Assembly (NCBI GenBank): GCA_963753615.1
Contig: CAVWCW010000005.1
Span: 124,001 to 188,000, forward strand
Origin: CAVWCW01 sp963753615
GTDB taxonomy: Bacteria; Pseudomonadota; Gammaproteobacteria; Chromatiales; Chromatiaceae
Length of the DNA: 64,000 nt
Direction of reading: 5' to 3'
Position numbers and translations under genes: made by a program. Position 1 is the stretch's first letter. Every line of letters starts with the position of its first letter. Under the pieces are notes generated by a model. It was not told the origin of the DNA. It searched no databases and worked only from the letters and a program-made list of their open reading frames with translations. Positions 26,763-34,352 of the stretch are shown here, in pieces.

Positions 26763-27488
26763 ATGAACCTTAGAGCAGATCGCGCCTTGAGATCCTTCCC
26801 GCTGAAAGATGCCTGGTCAGCCAATGCCGATTGCCGCGACTGCACCCTGCGTCAGTCGGCGCTTTTTGCCGGCTTGAAGCAAACGGACCTGGAGCAGGTT
26901 CACGAGTTTGTCGACCAGTTCAACCTGCCTCCCGGGTCCGTGCTGTACCGCACCAATGAACCGGGCGGTTCGATGTTTACGATTCGCTCCGGCCTGATCA
27001 AATTGGTGCAGTACCTGCCTGACGGCAACCACCGCATCGTGCGCCTGGCGCGGAGTGCCGGACTGTTGGGGCTCGAGTGCCTGGTGGAGCCCCACTATCA
27101 CCACCATGCTGTCGTCCTCCAGCATGCCCAATTCTGCCGCTATCCGACAACCATGGTACGCAGACTCAGTTCCGAAAACACCGCGCTGTACGCCGAACTT
27201 ATGAAGCGTTGGCAGGGCGCTCTGACCGAAGCCGACGCATGCCTCACGGAGTTGTCCACCGGCTCGGGAAAGCAGCGGGTGGCGCGGTTGATCCTGCGTC
27301 TGAGCAACCTGGATAACTGCCGCTGCGACCTGTTCAGCCGGGAAGACATGGGTGCGATGCTGGGTATCACTACAGAAACTGCCAGCCGCGTCATGGCGGA
27401 ATTCAAACGCCAGAGCTTGCTGGTGGAGACAAGCCAAAACACCTTCTTGGTCGACATTCCGAACCTCCGGCGGTTGGCCGAAAACTAG
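26763..27488 (+). CDS. FNR/CRP-family transcription regulator with variant Fe-S ligand set
   Basis: The 241-residue protein has a cyclic-nucleotide-binding-like domain (LPPGSVLYRTNEPGGSMFTI, SGLIKLVQYLPDG) and a C-terminal helix-turn-helix FSREDMGAMLGITTETASRV. The recognition helix keeps the E-x-x-S-R pattern of FNR, which reads TTGAT half-sites. N-terminal ADCRDCTLRQSA aligns with the FNR cluster ligands C20 and C23, and AQFCRYP aligns with C122. The position of C29 is Ala, and an extra Cys occurs in GLECLVEP. The protein may still hold a cluster or may sense redox otherwise. FNR-type boxes lie on both sides of it in the window. Confidence 0.85.
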   Translation: MNLRADRALRSFPLKDAWSANADCRDCTLRQSALFAGLKQTDLEQVHEFVDQFNLPPGSVLYRTNEPGGSMFTIRSGLIKLVQYLPDGNHRIVRLARSAGLLGLECLVEPHYHHHAVVLQHAQFCRYPTTMVRRLSSENTALYAELMKRWQGALTEADACLTELSTGSGKQRVARLILRLSNLDNCRCDLFSREDMGAMLGITTETASRVMAEFKRQSLLVETSQNTFLVDIPNLRRLAEN

Positions 27489-27757
27489 GCTGTAGATCAA
27501 CCGGGCCGGCGGTTCGGCCCTGCGATTCCTTCTGCGCTTGCTTCTTTATTTTCTCCTCGCCGGCGGCCTCTGGGCAGGCGGACAGTAAACCCGAACGGGG
27601 CGCGTCATAAGCGGGTTCGAACCGTCCTCCGCAACCCGAGTGCGGAGGCCGTGTTTTGGAAATCCAGAGGGCAATCGGCCGATCCCGCTCCTCAGGTCAT
27701 CGCCGATGCGCTTGATCTGCGGCTCTCCAACGCCGGGGACGCCGCTGGGTTACGAGT

Positions 27758-28161
27758 TTATTCGGGCAGACTGGATTCGAGTTCCAGGCCGGCGTCCCGC
27801 CAGCCGTTCAGTCCGCCTTCCAGGTGGTAAAATTCCTTCACCCCCTTTCTCATTAGCACCTGCTCGGCAAACTTGGTGAAATGCAGGTCGTTGCAGTAGA
27901 GAACGGCGTTGCCACCCGCCGCCTTGATCTGGTCCAAGCGCCGGTTGATGGTTGGCGCCGGAATGCTGACGGCGCCGGGAATATGTTCCGAGGAGTATTC
28001 GCCGGGGCTGCGAACGTCGATCACCAGCGGCGGCGTTTCGCCGGAAAGGCGACTGTTGAGCTGCTCGAGGGGTGATCCCGGGGAGCGGAGGGACCCGGCC
28101 AGGACAACCGTAGCGCCGAGCAGGAGTACGCTGAATAGAGCAGGTCGCGGATCGATAACAT
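27758..28161 (-). CDS. rhodanese-domain protein with N-terminal membrane anchor (frameshifted)
   Basis: ATG 28161 opens MLSIRDLL; a one-base correction near 28135 continues as VLLLGATVVLAGSLRSPGSP, a membrane anchor or signal, and then into the rhodanese fold: VIDVRSPGEYSSEHIPGAV, LYCNDLHFTKFAE (active-site-loop Cys) and YHLEGGLNGWRDAGL. Total about 133 residues. Single-domain, exported rhodaneses handle sulfane sulfur or assist redox proteins. It is the third gene after the nonaheme cytochrome and the PPIase. The catalytic loop is not the canonical CRxGxR, so the sulfurtransferase activity is uncertain. Confidence 0.75.
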
Positions 28162-28222
28162 CAGACGCGCTCCGAGGGAGCCGGAGGGCAGGGCGTCCCG
28201 CCTGGCCCTCCGGCCGGACCGT

Positions 28223-29661
28223 CTAGTCGACGACCGCTCGCAATTCCCTGAGGATCTCTTCGGCCCGCTCCGGGTGCGCTTCCATGTCCTTCGTCTTGGC
28301 AGCAATCCACTGCGCCTCCTCTCGAAACAGCCGGTTCAAGTTGTCGTTATACACTACCACCGGGAACTCGCTTGTGCGTAAGCTCACCGCGTAGTCCTTC
28401 ATCTTCTGCTTGAACAACATCCGGCGGGTGACCTTGCGGGTATCCTCGTCTCCGATATCGGTAAAGTGGGCCTCGCGCAGGTCGAAAACCTTGACCAGGT
28501 GCCATCCCGCCGGCGATTCGACGGGTCCCCCCAGCTGTTCGAGGTCCAGGGCGAAGGTGACTTGGTCGAGCTCGGGAAAGCCGGTGCCCTTGGTCACCCA
28601 GCCAAAGTCTCCCAGGTTCCGCTTGGCATTCGGGTCGATCGAGTGCTCCAACACCGCCTCGTAGATAGTGATTTCACCGGCTTCGATCTTGGCCTTGACC
28701 TCCTGGGCCTGCTCCTCGGTCGGCAGGACCAGCATCTGGATCCGGCGCCGTTCCTTGACGCGATGCGGTCCTTGTTATCGTGATAGTAAGCGCGCAACTC
28801 CTCGTCGGTGGGCTCCATGCTGCGAGCCAGGTTCTCCCGGTGCAGATTCAGTAAGCGGGTCTTGCGGAACTCGGCCATCCGGCGCTGGTAGGCCGGGTCT
28901 TGATCGAGCCCGGCCTCGCGGCCCTTGCGTGCGGCAAGGTGCTGGTCGACGAGACGGTCCAGGGACTCAATGCGCTTCTCCACGTCCCTTGAGTTGTTGA
29001 GCGTCGTCAGGCGACGCTTGGTCTCGCCCCAGGTGATGCGTTCACCGCCGAGCTCGGCTGCTACGGTGTCGTCGCTGCGGTCGGCATCGCCCGCGGGGGC
29101 CAGGTTCTCGGCGTGGATCTGGACCTCGACCCCCTCGCGCAGTCGCTCTTGGTTGTGGGCGGTGCGCTCGGCGTAACGCTCGTTGCGGATGGTCGCCTCC
29201 GCGCCCGCGCGCAGTTGCTCCGTCTCCGCGCTGTCTGCGACGAAGTTCTCGGTGATGAAGGCGTCGACTTCCTCGGGGGTGACCGCGATCTCCCCGACCA
29301 AGTATTGACGTCGGTAAAGCTCACCCAGGACGGCGTCGGTGAAGGTCTCCAGATCGTCCCGGTAGGCAGGGTCCTGGTCGAGGCCTTGCTTGATCGCGTC
29401 AAGGTAGAGCAGGTTGGCGCTGATGACCTTGTCCAACACCGTCAGCATCACGGTGCGGCGCTCAGGAGAACCGAGCACGGGCAGCGAAACCCCCACCACT
29501 GCCGAGCTGTTCAGTTGGGTGTTGAGCTGAGAGTAGGTGATGGTCTGATCCCCGACTCTGGCCACCGCGTCCGCCGGCTGCCCCTCGGCGGCCTGCGGCG
29601 ACTCCGCTCGGGCTGCACTCATCAGGAGCGTCGAGAACGCTATTACGAGTAATCGCTTCAT
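28223..29661 (-). CDS. periplasmic parvulin-type peptidyl-prolyl isomerase (SurA/PpiD-like, frameshifted)
   Basis: ATG 29661 opens a signal peptide (LLVIAFSTLLMSAARAESP). The N-terminal chaperone part (VARVGDQTITYSQLNTQL; VMLTVLDKVISANLLYLDA) contains duplicated SurA-like helices. A shift near 28765 joins to the parvulin domain: RRRIQMLVLPTEEQAQEVKA, EHSIDPNAKRNLGDFGWVTK and FALDLEQLGGPVESPAGWHLV. Corrected length is about 479 residues. It sits between the nonaheme cytochrome and a rhodanese on the same strand and may fold or deliver the cytochrome in the periplasm. That role is inference from context. Confidence 0.8.
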
Positions 29662-29732
29662 TTCTCCTCCGTCGGGTGTCGGGGACTGCCGGATTCGGCA
29701 CCGACCACCCTCGCAAAATCGATATTGTGGCG

Positions 29733-29761
29733 TAACAGAAAAGGAGGGGAGCCAGCTCCCC
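29733..29761 (-). terminator. intrinsic terminator after the nonaheme cytochrome gene
   Basis: On the minus strand GGGGAGC-TG-GCTCCCC (29746-29761) is followed by TCCTTTTCTGTT. It lies 60 bp after the cytochrome stop and 72 bp before the PPIase start, so it may end most transcripts of the cytochrome and reduce downstream expression. Confidence 0.6.
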
Positions 29762-29783
29762 CCCTCTAGGTCAATATGGACGA

Positions 29784-29812
29784 TTCCCCGCTTGCAACAC
29801 GCAAGCGGGGAA
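29784..29812. other. perfect 12-bp inverted repeat after the cytochrome stop codon
   Basis: TTCCCCGCTTGC and GCAAGCGGGGAA flank the loop AACAC, beginning 8 bp beyond the stop of the cytochrome gene. There is no T-run, so it is more likely a 3-prime-end stabilising hairpin in front of the terminator at 29733-29761. Confidence 0.65.
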
Positions 29813-29820
29813 CCTGGCTG

Positions 29821-32800
29821 TTACCAGCCGCAGGTGCTGCCGCCCGTGCGGAGCTTGGTGACCTGCTCCCAGACCACCGGCGACACTCGGCCTTCGGACA
29901 GGTGCTCCTTCCAGTTGCGGCCGTCCTCGCCGTTGCAGGAGACCTCGCGCCACTCGTCCCCATGGCAGGCCTCGCAGAGCCGATTCCGAGCAGCACTTAC
30001 ATTCAAGCTGCCGTCCGGATTGGTGCCGGCTATGGCGCCAAGCAACTCGATCTCCACTTGGTCCATCATCAAGCGCGAGGCGCGGCCCTTCATGGCGTGC
30101 TGCTGCCACTCGTCGTCAGTGACGGAGACCTCGTCCGCCTCGTCATCGTGGCAGTTCAGGCACATGTCATTCACCGGGCTGTGCTCCTCGGTGAAGGTGT
30201 GCGCCCAGCCAATGGCGGCATCCAGGTTGCTGCGCACCCGCTGTCCGTCGAAACGCAGGTCGTCCATGCGGCTGTGCACGCCGGATTTGTTCACCTGGTG
30301 GCAGGCGCCGCACTTGAGCGGACCGTGGGAATCGTCGCTGTTCATGCTCGCCGCCTGAGCGTAGCTGGTGGTGTCGACACCCGGTACGCCGGGACCGTCA
30401 TCCAGACTCGGAGCCACTGGATACAGGCCGTGGATGGACTCGTGGCAACCCTGGCAGGTGATGTCGCGGTGGCCGCGTGAGTAGCGCATCAGACTCGCCT
30501 TACGCGGGTAGTTGAAGGGTGCAAAGGCGTTGATGTTGCCGCTTTGCTCGACATAGGGCGCCTCGTGGCAGTCCGCGCAGTGAGGCTCGCCCGCCGCCAG
30601 CCAGTGGTCGCGTCCGTCGGTGGCCGCCGAGAAAGGCACCGGCGCGGCGCTTGACGACGTCAGCTCGGCCTGGGCGTCTGCCACGCAGTCCGGCGTGGTG
30701 CAGAAGTCGAGGATGTTGACGCTGAAGTCCCCGTCGCCGTCGAAGCTGCCGCAGATCTGGAAGTCCGGGCTGCCGTTGCCGTCGCAGTCCGGTCCGGGAG
30801 CCGCGGCGCCCGTGGTGCAGTCGCCGGTGCTTCCGGCCACTTCGATAGTGGCGACATTGGCGTCGAGCGCCGGGCCGGCGGTTCCGTCGAGGTAGGCGCA
30901 CAGGCCCGGGTCTTCGCGCCAGATGGCCATGGTCTCCTCGGCCGTGCGGTATGCGCCGTCCACTGCAAAGACATCAGGATCCCGCGGGTCGAGCCAGTCG
31001 ATGGCCTGCTGTTCATCGACGCCCACCGCGTCGGCGATGGCAGCCAACGACGGCAGGGCGCGGATGTTTTCGGCGCCGGGGCCCGGCACGTCGTGGACCA
31101 GGTCCTCCATGTTCTCGTTCTTCCAGATCTCCTGGCTCAGCTGGTTGTGGCAGTTGGTGCACCAGATACCGCGCATATCCCGGTCGCCGTCATGCTGCGC
31201 CTGGTTGCGGGCGACATTGTCTACGAGCCACTCGCCGACGGCGTTCAGGTGCTCCGGCGTTTCCGCACCGTCCACGTCCTTGAAGGGGTTGGAGTGCACG
31301 TCGCGGCCGACGAAACAACCGCCCTGGCCGAGTCGATTGTCCGTGGCAGCATAGAAGTTGTCGCCTTCCTCGGTAATGGGGTAGCCGGCCATGTCGCCGT
31401 TGGAGCGGTGTGCCGGATGGCAGCCCTGGCAACCGCCAAAGCGCCCGAAGCTGTCGCTGAAGGCGATGGGGCCGCCTTCGCCGGTGCCGCGGTGGGTCCG
31501 GTGTATGGCCTCGGACATGGGCTTGATCACCACATTGTCGGTGGCGGGATCATTGTCGTGGTCGAAGGTGGACGACTTGACCTGGGCGATGACGTTGTCC
31601 GCGTGGCAGCGCTGGCAGAGCACGGTGGTGTTGCCGATGCGGGTGCTCTGGGCGAACACCGGGCGGTTGTTGTCCTCGGCCAGCGTCTGCGCTAGCTCGT
31701 CGCAGGTCGGCTTGGTCGGGTCGGCTGGGTCCGAACAGGCCGGATAGTTCGCCAGGAACTGGGTCCCGTGATTCTTGTCGTGCAGGCCGAGGATGCTGAT
31801 GGCCGCACTCTTCAGACGCGGGTACCAGTCGGAATCGGTAGCCGGGTTTATCTGGTAGTAGGCCATCCAGAAGTTGTACTCCTGGTCCACCTTCGCCCAG
31901 ACGTCGGGGTTGTCGGTGTGGGGCGAGTTGGTTCCGACCTCGTTCGAGTGGCAGCGCTCGCAGTTGGGGATATCGATGGGCGCCGTGCCGAAGCCCACGA
32001 CCGGCTGGCCATTCTGCAGCACCGGCTCACCCATTCCGCCGGGCGCGCTGGGGTCGTAATGGCGCATCCTGGCGTTCATGGCCACGAAGGGCCGCACGGA
32101 CTCCTCGTACATGGCGCCGGGATCGGCGAAGAAGTTGATGGAGTCTTCGAACGGAGTCAAAGGCAGGCCCAAGGCCTCCCAGATCCGCGGCGAGGTCAGG
32201 GTTATGGGCAGGTTCTCGAGCACCTTCATCTGCGTATAGACGACCGTGCCCTCTTCACCCGAGAAGGTCAGGACGTTGCCGTTAGATGCGCCGCCGCAGT
32301 CGTTGGGCACCGCGGGGTTGGTGGGAAGGCCGTCGGGGTGGCTTACCGGCCCCATGGGATGGAGGCCGGCGCCGCAGTCGGTTGGGTACTCCACGTTGCC
32401 CGCTACGCCGAGGCGGATCTTGTCCTCCTCCATCGAGGAGTTATCCGGGTTGTGACCCTCAAGGCCCTCGTAGATGTAGAGATGGTTCCACACCGCGTTC
32501 CAATAGTTGTCGGTCGGGTCGTTGAAATCCCCGTCGCCGAGCATTGCGCCGCTCACGCCGTTCCAGGTGGGATTGCCGTCCTGGCCCGAGAGCTTGAGGG
32601 AGCCGTCCGCGTTGACGGCGGCGGAATCGGCCAGGGTGTTCCACATCAGGAGCGAGTTGCCCTCGACTGCGCTGATCAGCGTGGACTCCTGGGTGATCAC
32701 CCGGGGTCCCGGCTCGCGCGGCTGGGCCTCGTGCCAGTATTCCAGCACGTACTTTTGGAAGTTGCCGTTCCGATCCAGGTCCGCGTCGCGCAGCACCGTC

Positions 32801-33144
32801 TGGCGGCCGAGGCCGTCCAGGCCCTCTACCGGGTCGCCCTCGAGCAGCTTGGCGAAGGCGCCCTGCCCCTTATCGCTTTGCTGGGTCTTGACCACCTGAG
32901 CAAGAATCGAGTTGTAGGGGGGCAACACACAACAGTAGGCGAACTCGAACCCGGTGCAGTGCATGCCAAGTTCGTAGTTCATCATGATGTTGAAGGCGTT
33001 TTTGGGGTTGTTGCCGTCCTCCCTGCCGCGTTCGTCCTCGTCGTCGGCCAGTGCGGTGCCGGCAAGGCCCAGCGTGAGGACGAGCGGTGCGGCCGCGGCG
33101 ATCGTCGATCGCAAGAACCCGCCACCGGGGTGTTCGTTGGTCAT
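29821..33144 (-). CDS. large secreted nonaheme c-type cytochrome
   Basis: The 1107-residue protein has a signal peptide (TIAAAAPLVLTLGLAGTALA) and nine CXXCH motifs at about residues 394, 510, 571, 662, 855, 897, 945, 994 and 1057. The first 390 residues lack heme motifs but contain the unusual MNYELGMHCTGFEFAYCC segment. Two clusters (hemes 1-4 and 5-9) are separated by an Asp/Gly-rich insert (CDGNGSPDF, GDGDFSVNILDF) resembling a Ca-binding dockerin-like loop. There is no membrane anchor. It is followed by a PPIase and a rhodanese and preceded by leader repeat copy 2 with a perfect FNR-type box, so anaerobic induction is plausible. Role in electron transfer is certain in kind; partner and location are unknown. 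Confidence 0.85.
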   Translation of the reverse strand: MTNEHPGGGFLRSTIAAAAPLVLTLGLAGTALADDEDERGREDGNNPKNAFNIMMNYELGMHCTGFEFAYCCVLPPYNSILAQVVKTQQSDKGQGAFAKLLEGDPVEGLDGLGRQTVLRDADLDRNGNFQKYVLEYWHEAQPREPGPRVITQESTLISAVEGNSLLMWNTLADSAAVNADGSLKLSGQDGNPTWNGVSGAMLGDGDFNDPTDNYWNAVWNHLYIYEGLEGHNPDNSSMEEDKIRLGVAGNVEYPTDCGAGLHPMGPVSHPDGLPTNPAVPNDCGGASNGNVLTFSGEEGTVVYTQMKVLENLPITLTSPRIWEALGLPLTPFEDSINFFADPGAMYEESVRPFVAMNARMRHYDPSAPGGMGEPVLQNGQPVVGFGTAPIDIPNCERCHSNEVGTNSPHTDNPDVWAKVDQEYNFWMAYYQINPATDSDWYPRLKSAAISILGLHDKNHGTQFLANYPACSDPADPTKPTCDELAQTLAEDNNRPVFAQSTRIGNTTVLCQRCHADNVIAQVKSSTFDHDNDPATDNVVIKPMSEAIHRTHRGTGEGGPIAFSDSFGRFGGCQGCHPAHRSNGDMAGYPITEEGDNFYAATDNRLGQGGCFVGRDVHSNPFKDVDGAETPEHLNAVGEWLVDNVARNQAQHDGDRDMRGIWCTNCHNQLSQEIWKNENMEDLVHDVPGPGAENIRALPSLAAIADAVGVDEQQAIDWLDPRDPDVFAVDGAYRTAEETMAIWREDPGLCAYLDGTAGPALDANVATIEVAGSTGDCTTGAAAPGPDCDGNGSPDFQICGSFDGDGDFSVNILDFCTTPDCVADAQAELTSSSAAPVPFSAATDGRDHWLAAGEPHCADCHEAPYVEQSGNINAFAPFNYPRKASLMRYSRGHRDITCQGCHESIHGLYPVAPSLDDGPGVPGVDTTSYAQAASMNSDDSHGPLKCGACHQVNKSGVHSRMDDLRFDGQRVRSNLDAAIGWAHTFTEEHSPVNDMCLNCHDDEADEVSVTDDEWQQHAMKGRASRLMMDQVEIELLGAIAGTNPDGSLNVSAARNRLCEACHGDEWREVSCNGEDGRNWKEHLSEGRVSPVVWEQVTKLRTGGSTCGW

Positions 33145-33402
33145 GGCATCTCCTCCAAATTGGGCGAGTGACTAACCCGCTTTAGTGCCTAACTTCTTCG
33201 CGAACCACTTCTTTTCGCCAAGGATTGTCGCTACGCGAAACGAGGGGGCAGTCCGACCGCCGTGATCGAGTCACAGGCTCAAACGGCGAGCAGTCTTGAA
33301 CGGCCGAATCCCATTTGCGTGGGCAGAGTAACAGAGAAAAGAACTGTCAAACTGTGACGGCCCGCTCGGATTCCCTCTATGTCCGTGGGGAGATGTTACG
33401 GT

Positions 33403-33439
33403 TGTCAATGACATTTAATCCTTAAGAAGCCTTAAGAAT
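33403..33439 (-). promoter_or_regulatory. TTGACA element with tandem CTTAAG half-sites (copy 2)
   Basis: On the minus strand CATTCTTAAGGCTTCTTAAG precedes GATTAAATGTCA and TTGACA (33403-33408). The half-sites repeat at 10 bp. The same arrangement occurs in copy 1 and, on the plus strand, at 34018-34061. The element overlaps the palindrome TGTCAATGACA. No convincing -10 is seen at 17 bp. Confidence 0.42.
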
Positions 33440-33449
33440 GGCGCGGGAT

Positions 33450-33463
33450 TTGATCTCGATCAA
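33450..33463. promoter_or_regulatory. perfect FNR-type box (copy 2)
   Basis: TTGATCTCGATCAA is an exact match to TTGAT-N4-ATCAA. It lies about 313 bp upstream of the nonaheme cytochrome start codon and about 50 bp upstream of the TTGACA element, a distance compatible with class I activation only if the real start site lies near that element. Confidence 0.7.
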
Positions 33464-33611
33464 TTAGCACCCAGTTATTTGGGCTAATTAGTGGCCGCTT
33501 ATTCTGCTCTGCTTAAAGCAGTATCGTTGCATCCGACGGCTGCGTGCTGGTGAATGTACGATACCGAGGCGACCTATGATTGCGGCCCGGGCATACCGCA
33601 ACGAAGGCCGG

Positions 33612-34010
33612 TTCTCGGGAAGACTCGGGGCTACGTAGGTTGATTCGGCTCGCGGCAATCACCGACCTAGCCCGCGAGGTGGCCGATGACCCGGAATCTG
33701 GCCAGGGGTTTGCGGCCGGCAGATCAGCGGCTCAAATGCGCTTTCCGCCTCAAGGAAGGTTTCGTCAGCGCCTTTGACGAAGGTGCATCGTTGGCTGAGG
33801 TTGGCGGACTTTGATCCATCTCGGCTTGCCGGAATACGAAACTGCTCGGGCCCGACCGGAATTTGCCCTAAAATTACCCAAAGCGAAGCGCGCCGACCCT
33901 GGCGCACCAGTCGCTGGCCCGAGTGCGCGGCATAAACAAACGGCATTGGGCCCTGGAGGCTACATGAGCTTGAAATACCTCACATTTTCGAACTGGCTCT
34001 TGGCCTTTTT
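33612..34010. other. about 400-bp region without a supportable gene
   Basis: Between leader repeat copy 2 and the CTTAAG cluster I see no gene with family features. Short ORFs on both strands are unsupported. No strong hairpin stands out. Confidence 0.35.
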
Positions 34011-34017
34011 TACCCTT

Positions 34018-34061
34018 CTTAAGGGTTCCTTAAGCCCTTCTTGAGTTTGTGCGCTTAAACT
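34018..34061 (+). promoter_or_regulatory. triple 11-bp direct repeat (CTTAAG, CTTAAG, CTTGAG) with a -10-like TAAACT
   Basis: CTTAAG at 34018, CTTAAG at 34029 and CTTGAG at 34040 are spaced exactly 11 bp, followed by TAAACT at 34056-34061. Three helically phased repeats ending in the -35 zone fit activation by an OmpR/PmrA-type response regulator. Expected transcription start is near 34068. Confidence 0.5.
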
Positions 34062-34067
34062 GAGCTT

Positions 34068-34262
34068 GGCGCGAAATAGTTTGGTCCCACGATTTGTTTC
34101 GCCGCGAGCCTATGAGCGGTCGGACAATCGATCAGACAAGGTACGGGGAGCCGCGAGGCTGTCAGGATTTGGCAGGCCCAGGACAACCGAATACCTCATC
34201 CCCCTGCCCAACTGGAATGAGCGTTGGGGGGCGCCTACGCCCCCTTCTTTGTTTGGGTTTTT
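34068..34262 (+). ncRNA. candidate small RNA or 5-prime attenuator
   Basis: A regulated-promoter-like array (34018-34061) is followed about 165 bp later by an intrinsic terminator (34227-34262) with no ORF of coding character in between. The resulting transcript of about 190 nt could be an independent small RNA. Alternatively it is an attenuated leader of the periplasmic protein gene whose ATG is at 34353, about 90 bp after the terminator. I do not recognise an Rfam family in it. Confidence 0.4.
34227..34262 (+). terminator. intrinsic terminator
   Basis: GGGGGCG-CCTA-CGCCCCC (34227-34244) is followed by TTCTTTGTTT and a further T-rich run. The orientation is plus. No protein gene precedes it on this strand, which is why it marks a probable RNA or leader. 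Confidence 0.65.
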
Positions 34263-34352
34263 AGGAAAAAACAAAGTATCATCCCTAGGCTATGGTTTCT
34301 ATAAAGGGGAGCCGCTAGTCAAAGTCGTGCTTGTTTTAAGGAGTAGAATCGC

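Larger units (their letters stand above)
33192..33611. repeat. diverged direct repeat, copy 2 (leader of the nonaheme cytochrome gene)
   Basis: This aligns with 25364-25785 over about 420 bp, same orientation. It starts 48 bp before the cytochrome ATG. Identical or near-identical blocks are CGCGAACCACTTC, CCTTGGCGAA/AAGA (minus strand), TAACAGAGAAAAGAA, GTTGTCAATGACATTTA, TTAAGAATGG, GATTTGATC and GCATCCGAC. Both copies can form a hairpin at the same place with different stem bases. The pair looks like a duplicated promoter plus leader, not a mobile element: no terminal inverted repeats or target duplication are seen. Confidence 0.8.

Noticed and set aside
31768..33171. A 467-codon plus-strand ORF
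   Set aside because: It is antisense to the nonaheme cytochrome, whose nine CXXCH motifs and signal peptide prove the minus frame. The antisense product has His/Val-rich composition typical of GC-rich shadows.
34068..34262. Cobalamin, c-di-GMP-I or Csr-type RNA
   Set aside because: The conserved core motifs of those families are missing, and only a few scattered GGA motifs occur. It is left as an unassigned RNA candidate.
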